Part shown: one piece after another, positions 55,497-64,000 of the stretch
Layout of the letters: every line of letters starts with the position of its first letter
Numbering within the stretch: position 1 is the first letter of the stretch
Position numbers and translations under genes: made by a program
From: Exiguobacterium sp. s48
GTDB lineage: Bacteria; Bacillota; Bacilli; Exiguobacteriales; Exiguobacteriaceae
DNA: 64,000 nt
Direction: 5' to 3'
Assembly: GCF_018617395.1 (NCBI RefSeq)
Contig: NZ_JACSKC010000002.1
Coordinates: 124,001 to 188,000 of the forward strand
Notes under the pieces: model-generated
The model's database searches: none
What the model was told of the DNA's origin: nothing
The model's input: only the letters and a program-made list of their open reading frames with translations

Positions 55497-55606
55497 GTAT
55501 GGTATCCCTCGTTTTTCTGATTAGTTTACGACGTGTATTGTATCACGTTTTTGAAAATCGCGCAGTGTCGCAAAAAATCTAATAGAGTAGTGTGGTCGTC
55601 ATATTG

Positions 55607-55631
55607 GAAAAAGCCATCATTACGATGGCTT
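55607..55631 (-). terminator. Intrinsic terminator of the osmC gene
   Basis: Minus-strand AAGCCATC / GATGGCTT with a following T run; overlaps the end of the reading frame. Confidence 0.75.
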
Positions 55632-56077
55632 CAATCGACTCGAACAACGGTCGTATTTAATTCAAACGCCACATTGCCTGAGAGCGCGCGTGAAATCATA
55701 CATTGATCTTTCGCTTTTTTGGCGATGCGTTCAACAAGTGTGATCTCTCGATCCGTCATCTCTGACGGGACTTGAATCGTTGTCGCATAGCGAATCGTCT
55801 CGTAAGTGAAGATGCCGTTCGTCACATCGACGATGCCTTCCGCATCAATCGTGATGCCACGGTGAGTCAAATCACTCCGCCCGAGTACGGCTGCGAGTGT
55901 GATGATATAACACGTGGCCGCTGCCCCGAGGAGCATCTCATCCGGATTCGTGCCGACTCCAGGACCGTCCATCTCGGGCGGAATTGAAATCTGTGTCTTT
56001 AATCGCTCGGCCTCGAGGGTACCGACGTCATTTCGTCCGCCATCCCAGCCGAGGTTCATGCTAAATGTATGTTTCAT
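55631..56077 (-). CDS. OsmC family peroxiredoxin
   Basis: 148 residues from the ATG at 56077 (GGAGGCG upstream). The two redox Cys are in AAATCYIITL and KDQCMISRA, as in OsmC/Ohr proteins. Detoxifies organic hydroperoxides in the cytosol. Single gene. Confidence 0.87.
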   Translation of the reverse strand: MKHTFSMNLGWDGGRNDVGTLEAERLKTQISIPPEMDGPGVGTNPDEMLLGAAATCYIITLAAVLGRSDLTHRGITIDAEGIVDVTNGIFTYETIRYATTIQVPSEMTDREITLVERIAKKAKDQCMISRALSGNVAFELNTTVVRVD

Positions 56078-56132
56078 CAAAAATCGCCTCCAATGTCTCT
56101 AGTGTAAAAGAGAATGATTGGAGGCGCATTTG

Positions 56133-57371
56133 TTATGCTTGTGCACGCTTCGCGAATGTGCGAAGTGTTTCGATGATGACTGTTGTCGCTTTTTCCATGT
56201 TATTCACAGAGACATATTCGAACTTCCCGTGATAGTTCTCCCCACCCGTGAAGATGTTCGGCGTCGGGAGTCCCATGTAAGAAAGTTGCGAACCGTCTGT
56301 CCCACCACGAATCGGTTCGATCTTCGGTTCGATGCCAAGACCACGCATGACATCAGCGACGGTATCCACGATGTGTTTGACCGGCTCGATTTTCTCGGCC
56401 ATGTTGTAATACTGGTCTTCCATCTGGAGTTCAATCCGTTCTTCCCCGTATTTTTGTTTCCATTCGAGGACAAGTTTTTCCATCAACGCTTTACGCGCTT
56501 CGAACTTCTGTTTGTCATGATCGCGGATGATGTATTGAAGCGTCGTCTTCTCGACGTCCCCATTGAAGCCGTTCAAGTGGAAGAATCCTTCGTAGTTGCT
56601 CGTCCGTTCCGGTGCCTCATCTGCAGGCAAACGGTTTTGGAACGCCATCGCGAGCTTCATCGAGTTCACCATCTTGTTTTTGGCGCTACCTGGGTGCACG
56701 TTCGTCCCGTGGAAGGTGACGGTCGCACCGGCCGCGTTAAAGCTCTCATACTGCAACTCTCCGAGTGGACCGCCGTCCATCGTGTAAGCGAAGTCCGCAT
56801 TGAATCGGGCGACATCGAACTTATGTGGTCCACGTCCGATTTCTTCATCCGGTGTGAAGGCGATGCGGACCGGCCCGTGTGGAATCTCAGGGTGCGCCAA
56901 TAAGTATTCGATTGCTGTGACGATTTCGGCGATTCCCGCTTTATCGTCCGCGCCGAGGAGTGTCGTCCCGTCCGTTGTCATGAGCGTATGCCCGACATAC
57001 CCGTCGAGTTCAGGGAAGTCTTTTGGTGATAAAACGACATTCAATGACTCATTCAAGACGATGTCGCCACCTTCATAATGCTCAACGAGTTGTGGGGAGA
57101 CGTTCGTTCCTGTGAAGTCGGTCGCTGTATCGACGTGGGCAAGGAAGCCGATTGTCGGGACATCATGATCGACGTTACTCGGAAGTGTGGCGAAGAGATA
57201 GCCGTATTCGTCCGTCTCGACGTCTGTCAGTCCGAGATCTTTCAATTCTTTCTCCAAATGGCGAATCAAATCCCATTGTTTGGCCGTCGATGGTGTTGTC
57301 GTACTTGTGAAATCCGACTGTGTATCAATCTTCGCGTACGTCATTAAGCGTTCAATTAATTTTGCTTGCAT
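56133..57371 (-). CDS. pepT: Peptidase T (tripeptidase)
   Basis: 412 residues from the ATG at 57371 (GAGGAGGG upstream). M20B family: metal motif [32 protein letters not shown], and [12 protein letters not shown]. Cleaves N-terminal residues of tripeptides in the cytosol. Not linked to neighbours. Confidence 0.93.
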   Translation of the reverse strand: MQAKLIERLMTYAKIDTQSDFTSTTTPSTAKQWDLIRHLEKELKDLGLTDVETDEYGYLFATLPSNVDHDVPTIGFLAHVDTATDFTGTNVSPQLVEHYEGGDIVLNESLNVVLSPKDFPELDGYVGHTLMTTDGTTLLGADDKAGIAEIVTAIEYLLAHPEIPHGPVRIAFTPDEEIGRGPHKFDVARFNADFAYTMDGGPLGELQYESFNAAGATVTFHGTNVHPGSAKNKMVNSMKLAMAFQNRLPADEAPERTSNYEGFFHLNGFNGDVEKTTLQYIIRDHDKQKFEARKALMEKLVLEWKQKYGEERIELQMEDQYYNMAEKIEPVKHIVDTVADVMRGLGIEPKIEPIRGGTDGSQLSYMGLPTPNIFTGGENYHGKFEYVSVNNMEKATTVIIETLRTFAKRAQA

Positions 57372-57432
57372 GGATTGCCCTCCTCTAATAAGTTTCATCT
57401 TCATTAGTTTATCACGCGCAATCGAAGTCGAA

Positions 57433-57465
57433 ACAAAAAAGTCGCGCCCATCGATGGACGCGACC
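57433..57465 (-). terminator. Intrinsic terminator of the lrgAB operon
   Basis: Minus-strand GTCGCGTCCA / TGGGCGCGAC stem with TCGA loop, followed by a T run. Confidence 0.86.
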
Positions 57466-57468
57466 TGT

Positions 57469-58143
57469 TCAAAAGAGAAACGGATATAGAATCGGCAAGA
57501 TAAACGAGGTGAAGATGGCCGTCAATCCCATCGCGGCTCCACCTGTTGCGCCGGACAACGGATGTTCCGTTGCCGCTTGAGCGGTCCCAATCCCGTGACT
57601 GATCGTCCCGAGTGTGAGTCCACGTGTGAACGGGTCGTCCATACGGATCCATGTCAAGAGTACCGGTCCGAGCATCGCCCCTAAAATACCGCAGGCGACG
57701 GCGATCGAGGCGGCAAGTGTCGCATCCCCCTCTAGTTGTCGAGCCAATTCAAGGGCAATCGGGGACGTCGCCGATTTGACCGATAGTGCAATCAATACGT
57801 TTTCGGTGAACGAAAATAACTTGCCAAAAAGTACAGCCACAAAGATTGTGGAAAGTGATCCGATGACAATCGCGCTCAGTGCTCGCTTTGCCCGGGCAAG
57901 TAGTACGGGTAAGTTGCGATAGAGCGGTAATCCGAGGGCGACAGTCGCTGGTCCGAGTAAGATGGTGATGAGATCGGTAGCCGGTTCATACGCATCATAG
58001 GATTGTCCTGTCACGAGTAACAGAAGAATCAAAATCGCTGTACTTAAGAAGACGACATTGGTGAACGGAGATGCCCACTTCATGGAAAGTCGACGACTGA
58101 GCGAATACACGAGAATCGTCAATCCGATCCAAACGTATGTCAT
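57469..58143 (-). CDS. lrgB: LrgB family membrane protein
   Basis: 224 residues with seven or more membrane helices; [15 protein letters not shown] and [29 protein letters not shown] are LrgB/CidB family. Overlaps the lrgA gene (ATGA). Proposed to modulate murein hydrolase export or cell death; also linked to pyruvate transport. Confidence 0.88.
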   Translation of the reverse strand: MTYVWIGLTILVYSLSRRLSMKWASPFTNVVFLSTAILILLLLVTGQSYDAYEPATDLITILLGPATVALGLPLYRNLPVLLARAKRALSAIVIGSLSTIFVAVLFGKLFSFTENVLIALSVKSATSPIALELARQLEGDATLAASIAVACGILGAMLGPVLLTWIRMDDPFTRGLTLGTISHGIGTAQAATEHPLSGATGGAAMGLTAIFTSFILPILYPFLF

Positions 58144-58499
58144 GATGTCTCACCTTCTTTCCCGGAAACAAACGCGGTCACGACCATCCCCACCGCCATG
58201 CTGGCGAGTAACGTGATAAGGAGCGGGATACCGGCAGCTTTTAACAACGTACCGTACGCCATAAGGCCGACGGCAATGGGGATGAAGAAGAAAGCGAGAT
58301 GCTTCGTCAAATATCCGGCACTGTCCTCAATCCATTCCACGCGAATGACTTTTGTTAGTAAGAGGATGAGCAACAGCACCATGCCGATGACGCTGCCCGG
58401 TACTTTCCAAGCGAACGTCTCGACCATCCAATTGCCGAGTGTGCTCAGTCCGAATAAAAGAGCGAGCCCAATCATCCATTTTAATAATTTCATATACAT
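58140..58499 (-). CDS. lrgA: CidA/LrgA family holin-like protein
   Basis: 119 residues (117 from the ATG at 58493). Four membrane helices, PGSVIGMVLLLILLLTKVI and a FFIPIAVGLM motif, typical of LrgA. First gene of the pair. Confidence 0.86.
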   Translation of the reverse strand: MYMKLLKWMIGLALLFGLSTLGNWMVETFAWKVPGSVIGMVLLLILLLTKVIRVEWIEDSAGYLTKHLAFFFIPIAVGLMAYGTLLKAAGIPLLITLLASMAVGMVVTAFVSGKEGETS

Positions 58500-58642
58500 G
58501 ACTTCCTTTCACGTCATTCAAAACGTATGAATCTTCTCAAATTCAACGAGAGAGGTCAAGAAAAGGGTATAACAAAAAAGGTGAGGGGTACATACGTTCG
58601 GCATGCTATACTACATCTATCATAAACAAGCGGGGTGTCGAG

Positions 58643-59380
58643 ATGGAACTAAAAACGATTGAGCAATTTATTCAAGAGCACGAATTACAAAACGGGGAAG
58701 ACATTTTACGTGCGTTCACGAAGCGAGTCAATTTGGCGCTTGTACCACGAACCACACGAGAAGAAGTTCAAATCGGTCATTCAAAATTCGGTGGGCATCC
58801 TGATTTGCCACATGCTGACTTGCATCCAGGGGAGAATATGACGTTTTTAGCCCAGTTCCGTTTAAGTGATTTAGCTGAGTTTGAATCCGTAGATGCACTC
58901 CCGAAAGAAGGTTTGTTGTCTTTCTTCTATGACTTGGAAGAACAACCTTGGGGAGATGCGGACGAACGTCATCTTTGGCGTGTCGTGTATACGGAAGACA
59001 CGCAACTTGAGCGAGTGCGAGTTGGAGAAGCATTGAATGAACGTGCTGTTTCCTTTGAAGAAAGCTATGCAGAGAATGAATACAGTTTATATGAGCTGCT
59101 CGACGAAGAGATGTATGATCGGTTACTCGAACAATTCGAACAAGAAGAACTTCATGCAATCGGTGGACATCCGAGTGAAGTACAAGGTGATGTCTTTGAA
59201 GAAGTACAAGAAACCTATGGAGAACGATTCGATGATCCATTCTTGCTCTTTCAAATGGACACCTCTGAGGAGTTGGATATTATGTTTGGAGATGCAGGGA
59301 TGCTCTATTTTCTCATTCCAAATGATGCCCTCCGTGCAAAACGATTCGAAGAAACCGAAATCATCATGCAGTGTTATTAA
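58643..59380 (+). CDS. DUF1963 (YwqG-like) protein
   Basis: 245 residues. Acidic soluble protein with SKFGGHPDLPH, MTFLAQFRLSDLAEF, GLLSFFYDLEEQPWG, AIGGHPSEVQGD and the end LLFQMDTSEE-type turn: all are YwqG/DUF1963 motifs. Function unknown for the family. ATG at 58643 has GGGGTG. Monocistronic. Confidence 0.86.
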   Translation: MELKTIEQFIQEHELQNGEDILRAFTKRVNLALVPRTTREEVQIGHSKFGGHPDLPHADLHPGENMTFLAQFRLSDLAEFESVDALPKEGLLSFFYDLEEQPWGDADERHLWRVVYTEDTQLERVRVGEALNERAVSFEESYAENEYSLYELLDEEMYDRLLEQFEQEELHAIGGHPSEVQGDVFEEVQETYGERFDDPFLLFQMDTSEELDIMFGDAGMLYFLIPNDALRAKRFEETEIIMQCY

Positions 59381-59384
59381 GCAC

Positions 59385-59423
59385 AAAAAAGAGAGTCGAC
59401 TTTTAAGGTCGACTCTCTTTTGC
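59385..59423. terminator. Bidirectional intrinsic terminator
   Basis: Perfect 14-bp stem AAAAGAGAGTCGAC / GTCGACTCTCTTTT between convergent genes. Confidence 0.9.
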
Positions 59424-62400
59424 TTACGCTTGTTTTTTCTTACGGAATCGTGCGAAGAACTCATAGACGATTGGCACGATGAGCAACGTGAGGAGCGTCG
59501 AACTTGTGAGTCCGCCGATCACGGTGACACCGAGACCTTTCGAGATGAGTGCCCCACCCTCGAGACCGAGTGCGAGCGGTGCGAGTGCACCGATTGTCGC
59601 GAGTGCGGTCATCAAGATTGGGCGAAGGCGTGTGCCCGCTGCCTCGAGTAACGCTTCACGTGTTGATAAACCAGCTTCTTCTTTATGAATGACGCGGTCA
59701 ATCAAGACGATGGCGTTCGTGACGACAATCCCGATCAACATGAGTGCTCCGATCAAGGCAGAAACCGAAATCGTCTCACCTGTGATGAGAAGGGCGACGA
59801 GTCCCCCGATAATCGCATACGGGAGTGAGAACAACACGACGAATGGCGTGAGTGCCCCACCGAATGTGATGACGAGTACCAAGTAGACGATGGCGATCGC
59901 GGCGAGCATCGCAAGACCGAGCTGTGTGAACGATTCTTGGATCTGTTCCGTTACACCGCCGACATCATACGATACGCCAGACGGGAGCTCGATGTCTGAA
60001 ACGCGTTCTTCAATCGCAGTGGATGCCTCGGTCGCTTTATCCGTGCTGAGTTCAACACTTACTTGGGCGAGTAGCTTCCCGTCACGCTCGACGAGCGTGT
60101 CCGGTGTCGTGCCTTCTTCGATCTCAATGAAGTCTGAAATCGGACGTGGACCGAACGGTGTCGTGATTTCTTGTGCTTGCAGGTCATCGACACTGTCATA
60201 CGTCACTTGCTCGTTCGGGATGACGACGTCTAACTGTTTGTCATCCACTGTCACACTCGCAAGTGGGCTTTCTGGTGCCTGGAACTGGCTGATGACTTGC
60301 GCGATTTGTCCCGCTGACACACCAGCTTCTGCAGCGGCTTGTTGGTCGACGTTGAACGTGTATTGTACATAGGACTCACGTAAGTCAGAAGTCGCCTGAC
60401 GGACGTAGTCTGTCTCTTCTTCGATTGTTTCGATGAAGGTTGGCACAATCGCTTCTAAATCTTCAAGCGAGTTGGCGTAGACGTTATACGTGACACCGCT
60501 CGTAGCGCCACCACCTGAGAAGTCTTGTTCTTTCCACTCCCCATTCGAAGCGAGCTCGTTCAACTTCTCGATATCCGCTAATTTCACATCAGCGAAATCT
60601 TCTGTGTCTGGATCATATTGAACGATGAAGATTCCTTGTTTGTTGTTTCCGGGGTTCAGTGGATTCTCTCCACCGACCGTAAACTGAACGTCCGTTGCGT
60701 TCGGTTGTTCATCCATGAAGTATTCTTCTGCCACTTCTGCAGCGGCAATCGAATCTTCAAGCGTTTGCCCCGGTTCTGGGTCGAATGTGACATAAAGTGT
60801 CTTATCTGCTTCCTGGTTCAAGAAGTTGACGCCGATTGTCGGAACCAGTGCGAAGCTTCCGATCAGAAGCGCCGTCGCGAGTCCGAAAACGACTAGTTTA
60901 TGGTTGAGTGACCAGTTTAGGACACCACGATACCAATCTGCGAGTTTCCCTGGACCTTCTTCCGGCTTAAGTTTATCGCGGTTCTTAAAGAACGAGTCGG
61001 CCATCATTGGTACGACCGTGATCGCGACAAGCAATGAAGCGAGTAAAGCAAAGACAACGGTCAAAGCGAACGGTAGGAACAACTCACCGACAAACCCTGT
61101 GACAAAGCCGAGTGGTAAAAAGACGGCAATTGTGACGACTGTCGACGAGGCGATTGGGATGAATACTTCCTTCGTTGCAGCGATAATCAATTCTTTTCCA
61201 CGGAGCGGTTCATTCGCACGCGTGAGTCGGCGATAGATATTCTCGATGACGACGATGGAGTCGTCGACAACCCGTCCGATCGCGACGGTCATCGCACCGA
61301 GTGTCATGATATTCAATGTGATATCCAATTGCTTCAAGACGATAAGAGCCATGAGAAGCGACAATGGAATTGAAATGACGGCGATGATGGTCGAACGGAA
61401 GTTTCGTAAGAACACCAAGATAATTAAAATAGCGAACAAACCACCAAGTAGTGCTTTCGAAAGCATCGTGTTCACCGACTCTTCAATCGGTTCACCTTGG
61501 TCGAGTGTGATGGACACGTTCGCCGTGTCGTATTCTGCCTCGAAGTCATTGAGTACTTCTTTGACAGCGTTGACCACGTCGACTGTATTTGCATCTTGTG
61601 TTTTCGTCACTTGTAACCCGATTGAACGCTCGCCGTTCGAGCGAGAAATCGACTCTTCGATTCCTTTGTCCTCAATCGTTGCGAGTTCGCTCAACGCGAC
61701 AGTCGGGACGGTCGTTGGAACGTTTGGCGGTAAGGTTGACGGTGTTTCTGTCGGAACTTCTGTCGGTGTTTCAGGTGTTTGACCGGTTGGTACGTCAGTT
61801 GGAGCAGACGGTGTCGCTGGAGTCGACTGCGCCGGTGAGTATGGGATTTGAAGATCACGGAACGCTTCGAGCGTCTCCGATTTTCCATCAATGACGACGG
61901 CCTGTTCTGTGTCACCAAGTTCGTATAATCCGAGTGCGATGCGCGCATCGTTCGCTTGAATCAATTGCTTGACCGCATCTTCGGTCAAATTGTATTCAGC
62001 GAGGGCGTCTTGGTCGAATTGAAGTTCAACCCGACGAATCTCTTGTCCGGCAATCTGAACCGTTTGCGCACCCTCTACTCCTTCAAGAGCAGGTTGCACT
62101 TCTTCTTCGACGAGTTTCGTCAATTCTGCTAAATCCAGATTTTCATCGGAAATGGCAGCCCCGATTACCGGGAAGGCATCAAAGCTGAGACGTGATACCT
62201 GAGGCTCTTGAGCTGATTCAGGTAGTTCGACGTTACTTAACGCGTCTTTGACTTGTTGTTCCGCTTCATCCATATCTGTACTGAAGTCATAATCGATTTG
62301 GATATTTGAGGCGTTTTGGAACGAAGAAGAACGAACTTGTTCCACACCGTTCAAGCTTTGAAGTCGGTCTTCTAAGACGGTACTGACTTCTTCGAGCACT

Positions 62401-62576
62401 TGCTCAGGGGATGCACCTGGATAGATGGTCGTGACCGAGACAGTTGGTGTCGTGATGTCTGGTAATGTCTCGAGCTTCATCGTTAGACCGGCGAAAAGAC
62501 CGGCGGCCGTCAAGATGATGGTCATCAACCAAACCGCAAACTTGTTGTTAACGGAGAAGGATGTGATTTTCTGCAT
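59424..62576 (-). CDS. RND-type efflux transporter (AcrB/SwrC-like)
   Basis: 1050 residues from the ATG at 62576, with ATAGGAGA upstream. Twelve TM helices in two halves; the first TM near 10-30 (FAVWLMTIILTAAGLFAGL), TM4 with the proton-relay Asp in GRVVDDSIVVIENI, and the ends IGIVVTNAIVLIDR. Exports lipophilic drugs or surfactants with proton exchange. A Pro/Thr-rich insertion at about 244-290 is unusual. Directly follows the TetR gene. Confidence 0.9.
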   Translation of the reverse strand: MQKITSFSVNNKFAVWLMTIILTAAGLFAGLTMKLETLPDITTPTVSVTTIYPGASPEQVLEEVSTVLEDRLQSLNGVEQVRSSSFQNASNIQIDYDFSTDMDEAEQQVKDALSNVELPESAQEPQVSRLSFDAFPVIGAAISDENLDLAELTKLVEEEVQPALEGVEGAQTVQIAGQEIRRVELQFDQDALAEYNLTEDAVKQLIQANDARIALGLYELGDTEQAVVIDGKSETLEAFRDLQIPYSPAQSTPATPSAPTDVPTGQTPETPTEVPTETPSTLPPNVPTTVPTVALSELATIEDKGIEESISRSNGERSIGLQVTKTQDANTVDVVNAVKEVLNDFEAEYDTANVSITLDQGEPIEESVNTMLSKALLGGLFAILIILVFLRNFRSTIIAVISIPLSLLMALIVLKQLDITLNIMTLGAMTVAIGRVVDDSIVVIENIYRRLTRANEPLRGKELIIAATKEVFIPIASSTVVTIAVFLPLGFVTGFVGELFLPFALTVVFALLASLLVAITVVPMMADSFFKNRDKLKPEEGPGKLADWYRGVLNWSLNHKLVVFGLATALLIGSFALVPTIGVNFLNQEADKTLYVTFDPEPGQTLEDSIAAAEVAEEYFMDEQPNATDVQFTVGGENPLNPGNNKQGIFIVQYDPDTEDFADVKLADIEKLNELASNGEWKEQDFSGGGATSGVTYNVYANSLEDLEAIVPTFIETIEEETDYVRQATSDLRESYVQYTFNVDQQAAAEAGVSAGQIAQVISQFQAPESPLASVTVDDKQLDVVIPNEQVTYDSVDDLQAQEITTPFGPRPISDFIEIEEGTTPDTLVERDGKLLAQVSVELSTDKATEASTAIEERVSDIELPSGVSYDVGGVTEQIQESFTQLGLAMLAAIAIVYLVLVITFGGALTPFVVLFSLPYAIIGGLVALLITGETISVSALIGALMLIGIVVTNAIVLIDRVIHKEEAGLSTREALLEAAGTRLRPILMTALATIGALAPLALGLEGGALISKGLGVTVIGGLTSSTLLTLLIVPIVYEFFARFRKKKQA

Positions 62577-62595
62577 GGTTTTTAATCTCCTATAT

Positions 62596-63171
62596 CTATT
62601 GTTTTTCTGATTGGTTGTCGATATCGTGTGCCCGTTCAATCAAGCGGGCGATGATGGCTTGTTTGAGTTCGGCAGGCGGCACCCCGACTCCGAAGTGTTC
62701 GGACATCATCATGCCTTCAAGCGCATAGCGAATGATCATCGTTTCAACAGGATCTGCCGTTTTCTGAAACTGTTCGAAAAACGCATCCAAGTCCTCTTTC
62801 CATCGATTCGCATACTCTTGATCAACAGCGAACAACGTGAGAAATGCAATCATCTTCTCGACGTCGATTTGGATGGCAGCACGCTCAGGATGCAACTTCG
62901 TTTCATCAAATAGACGAACGAATGCCTCGACAGGTCCATAGCCTTCTTGTTGCAATGAAGCATATAGCTCGTTTTGTTCTTGTTGTAATCGTTCGACCAT
63001 GGCCGTTAGTAATGCTTCCTTTGACGCATAGTGATAGAGAAGTCCACCTTTTGAAACACCTGCTGTTTTGGCGACTTCATCTAATGTAAGGTGATGCACA
63101 CCATGATTCATGATGATTTCCGTTGCCGCATCTAGAAGCTTTTGTTTCGTGACGTTCGATCGGTTTGTCAT
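62596..63171 (-). CDS. TetR family regulator of the RND pump
   Basis: 191 residues. N-terminal HTH with LDEVAKTAGVSKGGLLYHYASKEALL, C-terminal ligand domain. First gene of the two-gene operon, 19 bases upstream of the efflux gene, so it most probably represses both. ATG at 63171 follows AGAGGTGG. Confidence 0.88.
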   Translation of the reverse strand: MTNRSNVTKQKLLDAATEIIMNHGVHHLTLDEVAKTAGVSKGGLLYHYASKEALLTAMVERLQQEQNELYASLQQEGYGPVEAFVRLFDETKLHPERAAIQIDVEKMIAFLTLFAVDQEYANRWKEDLDAFFEQFQKTADPVETMIIRYALEGMMMSEHFGVGVPPAELKQAIIARLIERAHDIDNQSEKQ

Positions 63172-63189
63172 GTCTCCACCTCTTTCTGT

Positions 63190-63203
63190 ACCGACCAGAC
63201 GGT
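63190..63203 (-). promoter_or_regulatory. Candidate TetR operator
   Basis: ACCGACCAGACGGT has ACCG/CGGT ends, like TetR operators of RND systems, and lies just downstream of the likely -10 (63216-63221). Confidence 0.5.
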
Positions 63204-63215
63204 TTGTTTGATTTC

Positions 63216-63245
63216 ACTATAGCGAACGCTTTCTTTTGAAGTCAA
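63216..63245 (-). promoter_or_regulatory. Sigma-A promoter of the tetR-RND operon
   Basis: Minus-strand TTGACT, 18 bases, TATAGT. Confidence 0.68.
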
Positions 63246-63315
63246 GAAATGATGCCTTTAAAACTGTTAGAAAGCGCATATTAGCCTTGGATACGATTAC
63301 AGAAAACCCTTGACG

Positions 63316-63330
63316 TGAGAATGATTATCA
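63316..63330 (+). promoter_or_regulatory. Fur box 1
   Basis: TGAGAATGATTATCA matches the Fur consensus TGATAATNATTATCA at all but one defined position, next to a TTGACG -35 (63310-63315). Confidence 0.8.
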
Positions 63331-63344
63331 GTGATGATAGGTAC

Positions 63345-63359
63345 TGAGAGTAATTATCA
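63345..63359 (+). promoter_or_regulatory. Fur box 2
   Basis: TGAGAGTAATTATCA, two mismatches from consensus, 29 bases downstream of box 1. Confidence 0.7.
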
Positions 63360-63397
63360 TTACCAGAGAGAAATAAACGAACGTGGGGGAATGACAG

Positions 63398-64000
63398 ATG
63401 AACAAAAAATATGTAGCGTTAGGGCTTTCAGCAGCGTTGACGACATCACTCCTTGCCGCTTGCGCAAGCACAGACGAAACGACTTCAAATGAAGGTTCGG
63501 ACGATTCGAATGTCGTGAATGTTTATTCGAGTCGCCACTACGATGTCGATCAGCAACTATATAAACAATTTGAAGAAGAGACGGGCATCAAGGTCAACGT
63601 CGTGGAAGGGAAGAGTGACGAGCTTCTCGAGCGTTTGAACACAGAGGGTGAGAGCACAGAGGCTGACCTCTTCATCACGGCAGATGCCGGTAACTTGTAC
63701 CAGGCGAAAGAAGCGGGACATCTTCAAGCGGTCGATAGCGATGAGCTTGAATCAAACATCCCTGAAAAATACCGTGATACGGACAATGAATGGTTCGGTT
63801 TGACGAAACGTGCACGTGTCATCGTCTACTCGAAAGATCGCGTGAAACCAGAAGAGTTATCGACGTACGAAGCGTTGACAGAAGAACAGTGGAACGGCAA
63901 AGTACTCGTCCGTCCATCTGAAAACATGTATAACATCTCACTCCTTGCATCATTCATCGAAGTAAACGGTGTCGATGAAGCGAAAGAGTGGGCGAAGGGC
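63398..64000 (+). CDS. Iron(III) ABC transporter substrate-binding lipoprotein, 3' end outside window
   Basis: 201 residues visible; runs off the end. Signal peptide with lipobox LLAAC (about 18-22), a Ser/Asp-rich linker, then NVVNVYSSRHYDVDQQLYKQFEEETG, ADLFITADAGNLYQAKEAG and LTKRARVIVYSKDR, as in FutA/FbpA-type ferric-ion binding proteins. Fur boxes upstream support iron import. ATG at 63398 has GTGGGGGA seven bases before. The permease and ATPase genes would lie outside. Confidence 0.85.
   Translation, partial: MNKKYVALGLSAALTTSLLAACASTDETTSNEGSDDSNVVNVYSSRHYDVDQQLYKQFEEETGIKVNVVEGKSDELLERLNTEGESTEADLFITADAGNLYQAKEAGHLQAVDSDELESNIPEKYRDTDNEWFGLTKRARVIVYSKDRVKPEELSTYEALTEEQWNGKVLVRPSENMYNISLLASFIEVNGVDEAKEWAKG

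Noticed and set aside
56118..56903. 261-codon plus-strand frame opposite pepT
   Set aside because: Shadow frame on the opposite strand of a well-supported gene; its translation has no family features.

Overview
The window looks like chromosomal DNA of a low-to-mid GC Gram-positive bacterium of the order Bacillales, most likely Exiguobacterium. This is judged from protein resemblance, strong AGGAGG-type ribosome binding sites, sigma-A and sigma-B-like promoters, CcpA (cre) and Fur boxes, and LicT/GlcT antitermination. No database search was possible. I saw no rRNA, tRNA, CRISPR array, prophage or insertion sequence.

Layout. 1-5.7 kb: two tandem GTPases (the first cut by the window edge), a 2-hydroxyacid dehydrogenase, two YflT-type general stress proteins, a membrane protein and methylglyoxal synthase. 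5.8-17.3 kb: a multi-repeat mechanosensitive channel, an HD-GYP protein, AzlCD, a HEPN-like/CBS protein, an IsdG-type monooxygenase, a DD-carboxypeptidase, small membrane proteins, a DJ-1/PfpI protein, two YdcZ-type transporters flanking a Crp/Fnr regulator, and a CNNM/CorC transporter. 17.3-23.3 kb: an M20 amidohydrolase, LemA and HtpX, then a PTS operon (EIIA, GlcT-like antiterminator, GlcNAc/glucose-type EIICB) behind a cre site and an RAT/terminator leader.

23.4-29.8 kb: a MutS2 relative without the Smr domain, preceded by a leader with its own promoter, a 9-codon reading frame and a strong intrinsic terminator; then a ZIP-like membrane protein, a secreted acidic protein, and a two-component system overlapping an AAA ATPase gene. 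29.8-34.3 kb: a licT-bglP-bglH beta-glucoside operon with two RAT/terminator elements. 34.3-41.2 kb: a set matching the Bacillus subtilis glucomannan (gmu) system in content and order (B-A-C-D-R). The phosphomannose isomerase and ROK sugar kinase are fused into one divergently transcribed protein. Together these would import beta-mannosides or cello/glucomanno-oligosaccharides, cleave the phosphorylated sugar and feed mannose to fructose-6-phosphate.

41.2-49.3 kb: an EcsAB-like ABC transporter with a methyltransferase, two convergent nitroreductases (one with a MarR regulator), and a glyoxylate-shunt operon (malate synthase G, a 98-residue Cys-rich protein, isocitrate lyase) whose upstream regions share a 12-bp palindrome. 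49.5-64 kb: a PepSY membrane protein and two YtkA-like lipoproteins, a LysM polysaccharide deacetylase with a recent internal duplication, an ABC-F ATPase, OsmC, peptidase T, LrgAB, a DUF1963 protein, a TetR-RND efflux pair, and the start of an iron ABC transporter binding protein behind two Fur boxes.

The observations most worth following are the attenuator-controlled Smr-less MutS2 protein, the isomerase-kinase fusion, the HEPN-CBS protein, and the shared operator and unknown middle gene of the glyoxylate-shunt operon.
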